A stretch of DNA of 64,000 nt from Candidatus Afararchaeum irisae (GTDB taxonomy: Archaea; Halobacteriota; Halobacteria; Halobacteriales; Afararchaeaceae): positions 1 through 64,000 of the forward strand of contig JAXIOF010000039.1 of NCBI GenBank assembly GCA_034190545.1, given 5' to 3'. The number at the start of each line of letters is the position of its first letter. Position 1 is the stretch's first letter. The notes under the pieces were generated by a model. The model worked only from the letters and a program-made list of their open reading frames with translations. It was not told where the DNA came from and ran no database searches. The translations under genes and the position numbers were made by a program. Below, one piece after another: positions 17,357 to 25,668 of this stretch.

Positions 17357-18421
17357 CTAAGGTAACAGGAATACGCCCTCTTCGGTCGTAACAGCTTCGA
17401 CTTCGTCTCCGGGCTCACGCACGAAGTCGGGCTTGCGGAGTGTGACAGTCTCGTAGGTCTCGGGGTCGAGAACCCGTATCTCGTCGTCGGTGTCGTCTAC
17501 TACGACCGTCTCCGACGAGTCGTCGGTGTCGCCTATCTTCTCGGCGTCGTCGAAAGAAGACGTTCTTATCTCGTCTCCGGTTTCGAGGTCGAGTGCCTTC
17601 TCTACGTCTCCCTTACCGGTTGCGTTGTGTGTCACTAATACGGGACGTTGACGGTCTTCACCGGACTCGGAGAGTAGAAGAAGGTCTCCTTCCCTGAACT
17701 CAGGGAGACGCACCGAGTAGGTAACGCGGTATAGCTCGTCGCCGTCCTTCTCGCCGACGAGTGTAGCCGAGTCGGAGTAAGAGCCCCCGAACTCCTCGAC
17801 TGTCTGTCGTGCGGTCTGGAGACCCGCCTTGTTGGTACTCAGATAGATGTCGATCCCGTCGTCTACGTCCTTAACATCGGTCACGAATGTATCACGGTCG
17901 TCTAAGTCGTCTCCCGCGATCCCGTAAGCTATCTCCTTAGCCGTGTGTAACTCGTCGTCTGTCGGGAGACGGTTCTCGCCACGTATCTGGACTATGCTCT
18001 CGTAGTAGCCTCCTGAGATACGCGCACACGTCGGACACGTCTCACGCGATACGTTGACCGAGGTCTTGAACTCCTCGTGTACGGGATAGCCGCGGACTTC
18101 AGCCGAGAAGGAGACGTAGATATGGTAGACGTCGGGGTCAACCCTCTCGGCACTTAGGTCGACGCGCGGAGTCTCCGCCTCAACGTGTGCCCGAAGAGAG
18201 CTCTGGAGCCTCTCGACGGCGAGTTCGTGCTCCTCGGAGACGTCGCCCTCCTCGGACGTCCAGTCGCCGTCGTCGACGAAGGAGCCGCAGACAGAACAGA
18301 CCCGAAGTTCGAGGTTCTCTGGAGCCTCGACGGGGTCGACCGAGTCGGCATAGCACGCGTCACACAGAAGTTCGTCGGGGTCGGTCTCTTCCCCGCACTC
18401 GGGACAGAAAGCCGAAGACAT
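17357..18421 (-). CDS. NMD3-related ribosomal protein
   Basis: Archaeal homologue of the eukaryotic 60S export adaptor NMD3, presumed to act in large-subunit maturation. The N-terminus has zinc-binding CxxC pairs (FCPECGEE, LLCDACYAD, RVCSVCGSF) and a further CPTCARISGGYYES. The later half contains an OB/SH3-like region (EGDLLLLSESGEDRQRPVLV). At 354 aa it has the archaeal length, without the eukaryotic C-terminal nuclear signals. Confidence 0.9.
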   Translation of the reverse strand: MSSAFCPECGEETDPDELLCDACYADSVDPVEAPENLELRVCSVCGSFVDDGDWTSEEGDVSEEHELAVERLQSSLRAHVEAETPRVDLSAERVDPDVYHIYVSFSAEVRGYPVHEEFKTSVNVSRETCPTCARISGGYYESIVQIRGENRLPTDDELHTAKEIAYGIAGDDLDDRDTFVTDVKDVDDGIDIYLSTNKAGLQTARQTVEEFGGSYSDSATLVGEKDGDELYRVTYSVRLPEFREGDLLLLSESGEDRQRPVLVTHNATGKGDVEKALDLETGDEIRTSSFDDAEKIGDTDDSSETVVVDDTDDEIRVLDPETYETVTLRKPDFVREPGDEVEAVTTEEGVFLLP

Positions 18422-18549
18422 ACTCCAGAGTAAGCCGTGGTCGAATTTAAGCGTGGCGACGTTTCGCGGAGACGACTCTCATACGGCGCCGAGTCTCACG
18501 GTCAGCTCCGGTTAGACTTATGCCTTTAGACGACGTATCCCCGTCAAAG

Positions 18550-19422
18550 ATGGACTGGAAAACAGACTGGAGTCTCAGACTGAGGATGCTCTTCACGATG
18601 GGGCTCCTCGGTATACTCTACCTCGTCTTCATAGGCGTACTCGCCGCAAACGGCGTGGGATTCGTGGGTATCACCGTGGTGATGGGTCTCTTCATGCTGG
18701 GACAGTACTTCTACAGCGACAAGATCGCCCTCTACGGAGCGGGTGCTACGAAGGTCGAGAGGGAAGAAGCACCCGAGCTTCACGAGATGGTAGACCGTCT
18801 GTCACAGCAGGCGGACGTTCCTAAGCCCGATGTCGCTGTGATCGACTCAAAGGTTCCGAACGCCTTCGCTACGGGACGGTCGCCGAAGCACTCGACCGTA
18901 GCCGTCACCACGGGTCTGATGAACACGCTCGACTCCGACGAGATAAATGGAGTCCTCGCACACGAACTCTCACACGTCAAGAACAGAGACGTCGCAGTGA
19001 TGACGATTGCGTCGTTCATATCCACACTCGCGTTCATGGTCGTGAGATGGTCACCGTTCATGGCGATGGGACGTGACAACAGGCAGAACGGCGGCGGTAT
19101 CATGGTCGCACTCGTGGCGTCGGTCGTCGTCTGGATCGTGAGCACGCTTCTCCTGAGGGCTCTCTCACGTTACCGTGAGTTCGCCGCCGACAGGGGAGCC
19201 GCGAGAATAACAGGGTCTCCGTCGGCACTCGCGAGTGCTCTGATGAAGATAGACGGACGTATGGACAGGGTGCCAGAGAGAGACCTGAGACAGGAGGAGA
19301 GTTCGATGAACGCCTTCTACATAATCCCGGTGAAGACGGGAATAATCTCACGTCTCCTCAGCACACATCCGCCGACAGAAAAGAGGATAGAACGGCTCAG
19401 GGAACTCGAGTCCCAGATGTAA
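18550..19422 (+). CDS. htpX: HtpX-like M48 zinc metalloprotease
   Basis: A membrane-bound protease for misfolded membrane proteins. The active-site HELSH sits in GVLAHELSHVKNRDVA after two N-terminal membrane helices, with two more helices behind it and a third zinc ligand in REFAADRGAA. I chose the ATG at 18550 (MDWKTDW, 290 aa) because it matches the family N-terminus and lies a promoter distance from TATA-like ACTTATG. The in-frame ATG at 18520 would add ten residues. pspAB follows after 3 bp, a typical haloarchaeal pairing tied to membrane stress. Confidence 0.92.
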   Translation: MDWKTDWSLRLRMLFTMGLLGILYLVFIGVLAANGVGFVGITVVMGLFMLGQYFYSDKIALYGAGATKVEREEAPELHEMVDRLSQQADVPKPDVAVIDSKVPNAFATGRSPKHSTVAVTTGLMNTLDSDEINGVLAHELSHVKNRDVAVMTIASFISTLAFMVVRWSPFMAMGRDNRQNGGGIMVALVASVVVWIVSTLLLRALSRYREFAADRGAARITGSPSALASALMKIDGRMDRVPERDLRQEESSMNAFYIIPVKTGIISRLLSTHPPTEKRIERLRELESQM

Positions 19423-19425
19423 AGA

Positions 19426-20019
19426 ATGTCTCTGTTCAGCAGACTCCGTAACGTAGTCGACACAGCACTCGGTGAGGGCGTCTCTAACGAGGCAGACCCC
19501 GAGGATCTCTTCGAGATATCTACGGCACATCTAACACTCGAAGCCGAGGGATACGGGTCGAACTCGCAGGCTGCGTTGTGTTTCAACACAGTAGACTCGG
19601 CGGAGTTCGACAGTCTCGTAGAAGAGATACGGGATCTTCTCGAAGTCTCGGAGGACGAGACGGGGACTACACACGAGACGGTCGAGGACTCGTATGGCTA
19701 CACGTGGATCACAGTCGAGGACGACGACTTCGAGGATCTCGTGACTGCGGTACATATGGCGACCGACACTATTGTCGAGAGAGGCTACTCGGAGCATCTC
19801 CTGTGTGGGGTCTTCGGCTTCACGGGGAGAGATGGCGAGGATATCTACTGGATATACAGCTTCAACACGGGAAGCTGGTACCCGTTCGCTCCCGAGGACG
19901 AGAGATCGAAGGAACGTGACACAGCAGCCGAGTTCAGTGTCACGACTGTCGTCGAAGGCGAGATGGAGATCGAGGACGACGAGACTCAGTGGTACCCCGT
20001 CTGGGGAGTGCCTTTCTGA
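19426..20019 (+). CDS. pspAB: PspA-associated protein PspAB
   Basis: A 197-aa acidic, soluble protein beginning MSLFSRLRNVVDTALG and containing LCGVFGF and YWIYSFNTGSWYPFAP, the pattern of haloarchaeal PspAB proteins found beside htpX. Its molecular function is not established; association with membrane-stress (phage-shock) systems is inferred from neighbourhoods. It is co-directional with htpX, with 3 bp between. Confidence 0.8.
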   Translation: MSLFSRLRNVVDTALGEGVSNEADPEDLFEISTAHLTLEAEGYGSNSQAALCFNTVDSAEFDSLVEEIRDLLEVSEDETGTTHETVEDSYGYTWITVEDDDFEDLVTAVHMATDTIVERGYSEHLLCGVFGFTGRDGEDIYWIYSFNTGSWYPFAPEDERSKERDTAAEFSVTTVVEGEMEIEDDETQWYPVWGVPF

Positions 20020-20083
20020 GACTCTAAGCTGAGGAGACAACACACTACAAAGATTTAACCGATCTCGTGACCAACTCAGAAGT

Positions 20084-21121
20084 ATGAGTACGACAGGAGA
20101 GGAGCTCGAAGAGCTTTCGGGAGTGGGCTCCAAGACCGCAGACAAGCTTATCGACGCAGGGTTCAACACAGTCAAGTCGATAGCAGTCGCGGACCCGGGA
20201 GAGATATCGGAGAAGACGAGCATAGGCGACTCGACGGCGTCGAAGATCATAAACAGCGCGCGCGACGAGGCGGAGATAGGCGGCTTCGAGACGGGGAGTC
20301 AGGTCTTCGAGAGAAGAAAGGACATCTCGAAGCTCGGGACTCTCGTACCCGAGATAGACGACCTCCTCGGAAACGGGATAGAGACACAGTCGATCACAGA
20401 GATCTACGGCGAGTTCGGTAGTGGAAAGAGTCAGTTCACCCACCAGCTCTCGGTCAACGTCCAGCTTCCCGAGGAACACGGAGGTCTCGAAGGGAGCACC
20501 GTCTTCATAGACACAGAGGACACATTCAGACCCGAGAGAATCTCACAGATGGTGAAGGGTCTCGACGACGAGATACTCGAAGACGTCTTGGAGAGAGAGG
20601 GTATCGAGGGCGACGTAGACGACGAGGACGCACTCGACGAACTCGTCGACATATTCCTCGACAACATACACGTCGCTAAGGCATTCAACTCCGACCACCA
20701 GATACTCCTCGCCGAGAAGGCTCAGGAGATAGGTGACGAGAAGAAGGAGACCGACAAGCCCGTGAGACTCCTCGCGGTCGACTCACTGACCGCACATTTC
20801 AGAGCCGAGTACGTCGGCAGGGGCAACCTCGCCGACAGACAGCAGAAGCTCAACAAACACATGCACGACATACTCAGGTTCGCCGACCTCTACAACTCCG
20901 CGGCTGTCGTGACGAACCAGGTTCAGTCGAATCCCGACGCCTACTTCGGAGACCCGACAAAGCCCGTCGGAGGAAACATACTCGGACACACCTCGACATT
21001 CCGTGTCTACATAAAGAAGAGCAAGGACAACAAGAGAATAATAAAGCTCGTAGACGCTCCGAATCTGCCCAACGGCGAGGGCATCCTCAGGATAAAGGAA
21101 GAAGGTCTCAAGCCCGAGTAG
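20084..21121 (+). CDS. radA: DNA repair and recombination recombinase RadA
   Basis: Archaeal RecA/Rad51 homologue that forms filaments on single-stranded DNA and catalyses strand exchange. The 345-aa chain has an N-terminal helix-hairpin-helix domain ([17 protein letters not shown]), Walker [10 protein letters not shown] near residue 110, Walker [15 protein letters not shown], the L1/L2 DNA-binding region around [14 protein letters not shown], and no intein. A TATA-like AAAGATTTAA at 20049-20058 suggests its own leaderless transcript. Confidence 0.97.
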   Translation: MSTTGEELEELSGVGSKTADKLIDAGFNTVKSIAVADPGEISEKTSIGDSTASKIINSARDEAEIGGFETGSQVFERRKDISKLGTLVPEIDDLLGNGIETQSITEIYGEFGSGKSQFTHQLSVNVQLPEEHGGLEGSTVFIDTEDTFRPERISQMVKGLDDEILEDVLEREGIEGDVDDEDALDELVDIFLDNIHVAKAFNSDHQILLAEKAQEIGDEKKETDKPVRLLAVDSLTAHFRAEYVGRGNLADRQQKLNKHMHDILRFADLYNSAAVVTNQVQSNPDAYFGDPTKPVGGNILGHTSTFRVYIKKSKDNKRIIKLVDAPNLPNGEGILRIKEEGLKPE

Positions 21122-21149
21122 TAAACGGGAGAAGAAGGCAGAAGGACAG

Positions 21150-21815
21150 ATGAGTCGACCCTTAGTTTTAGACGTAGACGGAACGCTCACACGACGAGAC
21201 GCATCGCTCGACCCGCGTGTCTTCGATCCTCTGAGAGACTGGGAAGAGCCGGTCGTCATAGCCACGGGGAAAGTCCTCGCACACGCGAACGCAGTATGCC
21301 GTTTCATAGGCATAGACGACCACGTCATAGCCGAGAACGGCGGAATAGTCTACAGCGACGACAGAGTCGAGATAAACGGCGACGGCGAGGCGGCGCGACG
21401 TGTCGCAGAAGATCTCGCTGAGGAAGGGCACGGCTTAGGATGGGGTAACTTCGACCTCGTCAACCGGTGGAGAGAGACCGAGATAGCCGTGAGCCGCGAG
21501 GTCTCGCTCGACGCAGTCAAGGAGATAGCCGAGAGACACGGCTTGGAGGTCTACGACACAAAGTACGCCTACCACGTCAAGTCGCCCGACGTCGACAAGG
21601 GGAAGGGTCTCGTAACAGTCTCGGATATAATGGGACGAGACCCCGGGGAGTTCGTCGCAGTCGGTGACTCGGAGAACGACGTCCCGACATTCGAGGTCGT
21701 AGGAGAGTCGTACGCGGTATCGAACGCCGACGAGAGGGCTCTCGAAGCCGCCGACGACGTCACAGAGGAGAGCTACGCCGACGGTCTTCTCGAAGTTCTC
21801 GACGGTGTACGTTAA
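21150..21815 (+). CDS. HAD-family phosphatase, archaeal phosphoglycolate phosphatase type
   Basis: A 221-aa HAD hydrolase: nucleophile loop LVLDVDGTLT (Asp at about residues 8 and 10), a C2-type cap, SPDVDKGKGL and the acidic GDSENDVPTF. The size and order fit archaeal phosphoglycolate phosphatases of the Cof/SPP group. These clear 2-phosphoglycolate, which can arise from repair of oxidised DNA ends. A sugar phosphatase role is not excluded. It lies 28 bp after radA on the same strand and converges on the SDR gene. Confidence 0.85.
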   Translation: MSRPLVLDVDGTLTRRDASLDPRVFDPLRDWEEPVVIATGKVLAHANAVCRFIGIDDHVIAENGGIVYSDDRVEINGDGEAARRVAEDLAEEGHGLGWGNFDLVNRWRETEIAVSREVSLDAVKEIAERHGLEVYDTKYAYHVKSPDVDKGKGLVTVSDIMGRDPGEFVAVGDSENDVPTFEVVGESYAVSNADERALEAADDVTEESYADGLLEVLDGVR

Positions 21816-21816
21816 G

Positions 21817-22608
21817 TTAGAACGGCGAACCCACGAATCCGCCGTCGACCTGTATAGAAGCCCCTGTTATGTACGACGCCCTCTCGCTCGCTAGGAAGGC
21901 GACGAGGTCGGCGAACTCGTCGGGATCGGCGAGACGTCCCGCGGGTATCTCTTCGGCGACCTCATCGAGTCTCTCTTCTAAGCTTATTCCGCGTTCGTCA
22001 GCCTGTCCCTCGAAGAGGTCTTCCATCCTGTCGGTGAGTGTGTAGCCAGGCATCGCGGAGTTGACCGTCACGCCGTCTCCGGCGTACTCGTTCGAGAGCG
22101 TCTTTGAGAGTCCGGTGACCCCCGCACGGATCGAGTTCGAGAGGACGAGTCCGGGTAGGGGCTCCTTCACGGAGAGGCTGGTTATGAATACGACACGTCC
22201 CCAGCCGTCTTCCGCCATCTCGGGGACTGTCTCACGCGCGAGACGGACACTCGACAGGAGGTTTAGCTCGAACGCCGACTTCCAGTCTTCGTCTGTGAAC
22301 TCCTCGAACTCTCCCGACGGAGGACCGCCGGCGTTGGGGACAGTTATGTCTATCTTGCCGAAGGCATCGCGCGTCTCGTCGACGAGTCTCTGTATGTCGT
22401 CGGGGTCGGTGACGTCGGCGGGTACGGCGAGTACGTCGGCACCTGTCTCCTCACGTATCTCGTCTGCTGTCGATTTTAGCTCCCTTTCGTCGCGCGCACA
22501 GATAGCTACGTTCGCGCCCTCACGCGCGAGATGTTCGGCACACGCTTTTCCGAGACCACGGCTCGACGCCGCGACTACGGCGGTTCTGTCTTGAATTCCG
22601 AGATCCAT
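21817..22608 (-). CDS. Short-chain dehydrogenase/reductase
   Basis: A classical SDR of 263 aa. The cofactor motif is ASSRGLGKACAEHLA near the N-terminus and the NAG motif is VPNAGGPP. The catalytic Ser lies in FITSLSVKEP, but the usual YxxxK tyrosine position reads LVLSNSIRAGV. The tyrosine-lysine pair is therefore altered (S...R), as in some BacA-like or glucose-dehydrogenase-like branches, and the catalytic mechanism may differ. The substrate is unknown. Confidence 0.85.
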   Translation of the reverse strand: MDLGIQDRTAVVAASSRGLGKACAEHLAREGANVAICARDERELKSTADEIREETGADVLAVPADVTDPDDIQRLVDETRDAFGKIDITVPNAGGPPSGEFEEFTDEDWKSAFELNLLSSVRLARETVPEMAEDGWGRVVFITSLSVKEPLPGLVLSNSIRAGVTGLSKTLSNEYAGDGVTVNSAMPGYTLTDRMEDLFEGQADERGISLEERLDEVAEEIPAGRLADPDEFADLVAFLASERASYITGASIQVDGGFVGSPF

Positions 22609-22669
22609 ACTCGGTCTAAAGCTGAGACGTACGAAAGAGTTTATATCGACCGTGGCTTAGAAGACAGTC

Positions 22670-23194
22670 GTGTACTCAGTAGTCGGATGCTCGAACTGTG
22701 AGAGCGTCAAGATAGTCGAGGGCAGACCCAAGACGACGACGTGTCACAGCTGTGGAAAGACGTTGAAGTTCGACCGTCTCAGGGTCTTCCACGAGACAGA
22801 CGACCTCGAAGAGGCAAAGGAAGCGAGGTCACTGATGCTCGCAAAGAGGAACGACATGGAGACACTCTACAACGGCTTGATGGAGGAGGATGTCCTCAAC
22901 ACGAAAGTCGAAGAGAGTTTTGGAGAGGACGAACTTCTCGAAGAGAAGGGTGTCGACGCCGAAGAGATTAAGGAGGCAGGAGAGAGGAAGTCATCGAAGT
23001 CAGGTGGGTCGAAGCCACAGAAGAGAATAGTGATGGACGGAGTCGAGAACCTCGACGAGCCGACAGACGAGGACGTCATCGAGTACGCGAGACAGAGAGG
23101 GGTCGACGAGAAGAAGACCGAGGAGATCATAGACTCAATGTGTATCGAGGGCGAGGCGATGAGACAGAGGGACGGTACTGTTCGTCTCGTCTGA
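22670..23194 (+). CDS. Zinc-ribbon protein, DUF5817-like
   Basis: A 174-aa protein starting at GTG 22670. The N-terminal 40 residues form a zinc ribbon (VGCSNCESV and TTCHSCGKTLKF). A helical ARSLMLAKR segment, an acidic linker with a KSSKSGGSK patch, and a C-terminal winged-helix-like region (ENLDEPTDEDVIEYARQRGV) follow. It resembles haloarchaeal DUF5817 proteins as I recall them. The combination suggests nucleic-acid binding, possibly in replication or transcription. That role is inference. Confidence 0.65.
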   Translation: MYSVVGCSNCESVKIVEGRPKTTTCHSCGKTLKFDRLRVFHETDDLEEAKEARSLMLAKRNDMETLYNGLMEEDVLNTKVEESFGEDELLEEKGVDAEEIKEAGERKSSKSGGSKPQKRIVMDGVENLDEPTDEDVIEYARQRGVDEKKTEEIIDSMCIEGEAMRQRDGTVRLV

Positions 23195-23277
23195 CCGATT
23201 CGACGCGAATTCAGTCCGAGTCTATCTGGTCTTGATCTTGGATTTACTTTGTGCTCGCCCTATCTGAATTGACAAAC

Positions 23278-23309
23278 ACTATAATTAAGGGATTCTCTAC
23301 CGTATGGTA
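23278..23309 (+). promoter_or_regulatory. fbp promoter with overlapping dyad
   Basis: TATA-like ACTATAATTA (23278-23287) lies 28 bp upstream of the ATG at 23315. A dyad TACC-GTAT-GGTA (23298-23309) covers the expected transcription start, a placement typical of repressor operators. Control of this gluconeogenic gene by a sugar-responsive regulator is inferred only. Confidence 0.45.
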
Positions 23310-23314
23310 TAGCA

Positions 23315-24418
23315 ATGAGAACCTTATCTGTCATAAAGGCGGACATAGGCAGCAACGCGGGACACTGGAAGCCGACCGAGGGCGTCGTCGACGCAGTCGA
23401 GGAGACTCTCGAATCCGAGGGTAACTTCCTCGATGACTACCAGATCTTCACAGTCGGAGACGACATAGACATACTCATGAGCCACGAGGAGGGTGAGGAC
23501 TCCGATGAGGTTCACGAGCTCGCGTGGGACGCATTCGAGGAGGGTACCGACGTAGCGAAGGAAGAGGGTCTCTACGGAGCGGGGCAGGATCTCCTCAAGG
23601 ACGCATTCTCGGGGAACGTACGTGGACTCGGACCCGGAGTCGCCGAGATGGAGTTCGAGGAGCGTGAGGCAGAGCCCTTCCTCTTCTTCGGAGCCGACAA
23701 GACTGAGCCCGGCGCGTTCAACCAGCCGATGTACACCGTCTTCGCCGACGCACGCGTGACACCCGGCTTAGTCCTCAAGGACACTATACACGAGGGATTC
23801 GAGTTCGAGATAATGGATCTCGAACACACGGGAGACGGCGAGAAGACAGTACGTCTCAGGACGCCCGAGGACACCTGGAAGATAGTCAGTCTCTTCATGG
23901 AGCCACACAGATTCGGTATCAAGAAGATATACTCACGTCACACAGAGGAGCCCGCGGCTTCTGTCTCGACACAGAAGCTCAGAAACGTAGCAGGAGAGTA
24001 CGTCGGAAAGGACGACCCCGTCGCACTCGTGAGAACCCAGTCTGACTACCCGTCGCCGGGTGAGGTTCTCCATCCCTTCGGAAACCCGCCATTCGTAGCG
24101 GGATCGATGAGAGGGTCACACAACTCTATATTCTACCCCGCGAAGAGCGACCAGACCGAGTTCCCGTCTTACTTCGACGGACCTCCGATAGTCAAGGCTG
24201 CGGGAATGGTAGTTGAGGACGGCAAGTTCTCGGAGCCGATGTACCCGTTCGACTTCTCGTTCTGGGACTCGGTGAGGGACGAGACGAGCGAGCTCTTCAG
24301 GAAGTTCAGGGAGAAACAGGGAAGCTTCGGTCTCGGAACAGTCGAGGCGTCGGAGCTTGAGTACGGCGGAAGAAACGACGTACTCGGCGGGATGGAAGAC
24401 GACTGGAAGATAGAGTAG
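23315..24418 (+). CDS. fbp: Fructose-1,6-bisphosphate aldolase/phosphatase (archaeal bifunctional)
   Basis: A 367-aa protein of the archaeal class V FBPase type, which both condenses triose phosphates and dephosphorylates FBP, making gluconeogenesis unidirectional. The N-terminal SVIKADIGSNAGHW is the family's Mg-binding start. HEEGEDSDEVHELAWDAF, ADKTEPGAFNQP and PFGNPPFVAGSMRGSHN follow in the expected order. It is monocistronic, with a TATA box and candidate operator upstream. Confidence 0.94.
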   Translation: MRTLSVIKADIGSNAGHWKPTEGVVDAVEETLESEGNFLDDYQIFTVGDDIDILMSHEEGEDSDEVHELAWDAFEEGTDVAKEEGLYGAGQDLLKDAFSGNVRGLGPGVAEMEFEEREAEPFLFFGADKTEPGAFNQPMYTVFADARVTPGLVLKDTIHEGFEFEIMDLEHTGDGEKTVRLRTPEDTWKIVSLFMEPHRFGIKKIYSRHTEEPAASVSTQKLRNVAGEYVGKDDPVALVRTQSDYPSPGEVLHPFGNPPFVAGSMRGSHNSIFYPAKSDQTEFPSYFDGPPIVKAAGMVVEDGKFSEPMYPFDFSFWDSVRDETSELFRKFREKQGSFGLGTVEASELEYGGRNDVLGGMEDDWKIE

Positions 24419-24477
24419 ATTAGAGTAGAAATTGGAGGAGTAGAGTAGGTAGTAGAAGAAAGAAGACTAAACTACTT
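24419..24477. repeat. Pentamer AGTAG repeats between fbp and citrate synthase
   Basis: The spacer between the convergent fbp and citrate synthase genes is purine-rich and built of degenerate GTAGA units, like the spacer after nadC at 11337. No clear stem-loop is visible. Confidence 0.5.
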
Positions 24478-25620
24478 CTATCTCTCTTCTATGGGGACGT
24501 ACTCCTTGTCTCTCTCGCCCTTGTAGTCTGCCCTCGGACGTATGAGACGGTTGTCCTCCTTCTGTTCGAGAACCTGAGCCATCCAGCCCGCGATACGTCC
24601 CATCGCGAACATCGGCGTGAAGAGGTTCGTGGGGACTCCAAGACATCTGTAGGTGCTCGCGGAGTAGAAGTCGACGTTGGGGGCGATTCCCTTCTCCGAC
24701 TCCATGTACTCCTGTATCTGTGTCGACATCCCGTAGTAGTCACGTCCGTCCCACGACTCGGAGAGACGTCGTGAGGTCTCCTTGAGGACGACAGCGCGCG
24801 GATCCATGGTCTGGTAGACACGGTGTCCGAATCCGGGGACGCGCTCGCCGTTGTCGAGCATCGTCTCGACGTGTTCGACGGGGTCGCCTTCTATCGATTC
24901 GAGCATCTCCATCACGTCCTGGTTCGCGCCTCCGTGTCTGTACCCCTTGAGTGCCGAGATCGCACCGACTATTGCGGAGTAGGGGTCAGAGCCCGTCGAG
25001 GTTATGACGCGCGACGTAAAGGTCGAGGCATTCATTCCGTGGTCAGCGTGGAGGACGAGTGCGGCATCGAGTACCTCGACGCGGTCTTCGGAGGGCTCGT
25101 CTTTGTCGCCGTCGAGCATGTAGAGGAAGTTGGCGGAGTGGTCGAGGTCGTCTCGGGGCTCAACGGTGTCGAGTCCACGGCTGAGACGGTCGTAGTTGGC
25201 TATTATAGTAGGTATCTTCGCCACGAGCGACTTACCGAGTTCGAGGAACTCGTCGCGCGACGCCTCGGAGGTGTCTACGGAGAACTCCGCCGACGCAGGC
25301 AGCGACGACACAGCCGTCCTCAGAACCTCCATCGGGTTTCCGTCCTCGGATATGAGTTCGAGTATCTGTACTGTCTCGTCCGACAGACCACGTCTCCCGA
25401 CGAGATCCGACTTGAACTCTTCGAGCTCTTCGGAGGTCGGAAGCTCGCCGAACCAGAGAAGATAGACCACCTCCTCGTAGGTCGATCTCTCGGCGAGATC
25501 CTGAACGTCGTAGCCCCTGTATATCAGCTCGGGCTTCTCACCGTCGATGTAGGTTATAGTAGAGTCGGCTACGACGATGTTGTCAAGACCCACCCGTTTT
25601 ACGGGCTCGTTCTCTAACAT
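24478..25620 (-). CDS. gltA: Citrate synthase
   Basis: Condenses oxaloacetate with acetyl-CoA. The 380-aa short-type enzyme carries LHADHGMNASTFTSRV (catalytic His), GYRHGGANQDVMEML, and VPGFGHRVYQTMDPRA with the second catalytic His, followed by NVDFYSAST containing the catalytic Asp. The N-terminus (LDNIVVADSTITYIDGE) matches the archaeal and Gram-positive form. A 2-methylcitrate synthase is formally possible, since propionyl-CoA metabolism genes are present at 3.6 kb, but the sequence is equally normal for the TCA enzyme. Confidence 0.93.
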   Translation of the reverse strand: MLENEPVKRVGLDNIVVADSTITYIDGEKPELIYRGYDVQDLAERSTYEEVVYLLWFGELPTSEELEEFKSDLVGRRGLSDETVQILELISEDGNPMEVLRTAVSSLPASAEFSVDTSEASRDEFLELGKSLVAKIPTIIANYDRLSRGLDTVEPRDDLDHSANFLYMLDGDKDEPSEDRVEVLDAALVLHADHGMNASTFTSRVITSTGSDPYSAIVGAISALKGYRHGGANQDVMEMLESIEGDPVEHVETMLDNGERVPGFGHRVYQTMDPRAVVLKETSRRLSESWDGRDYYGMSTQIQEYMESEKGIAPNVDFYSASTYRCLGVPTNLFTPMFAMGRIAGWMAQVLEQKEDNRLIRPRADYKGERDKEYVPIEER

Positions 25621-25668
25621 GATTACTACCTACACCCAAGTTCGAACACAGATAATAAAAACTGTTCG

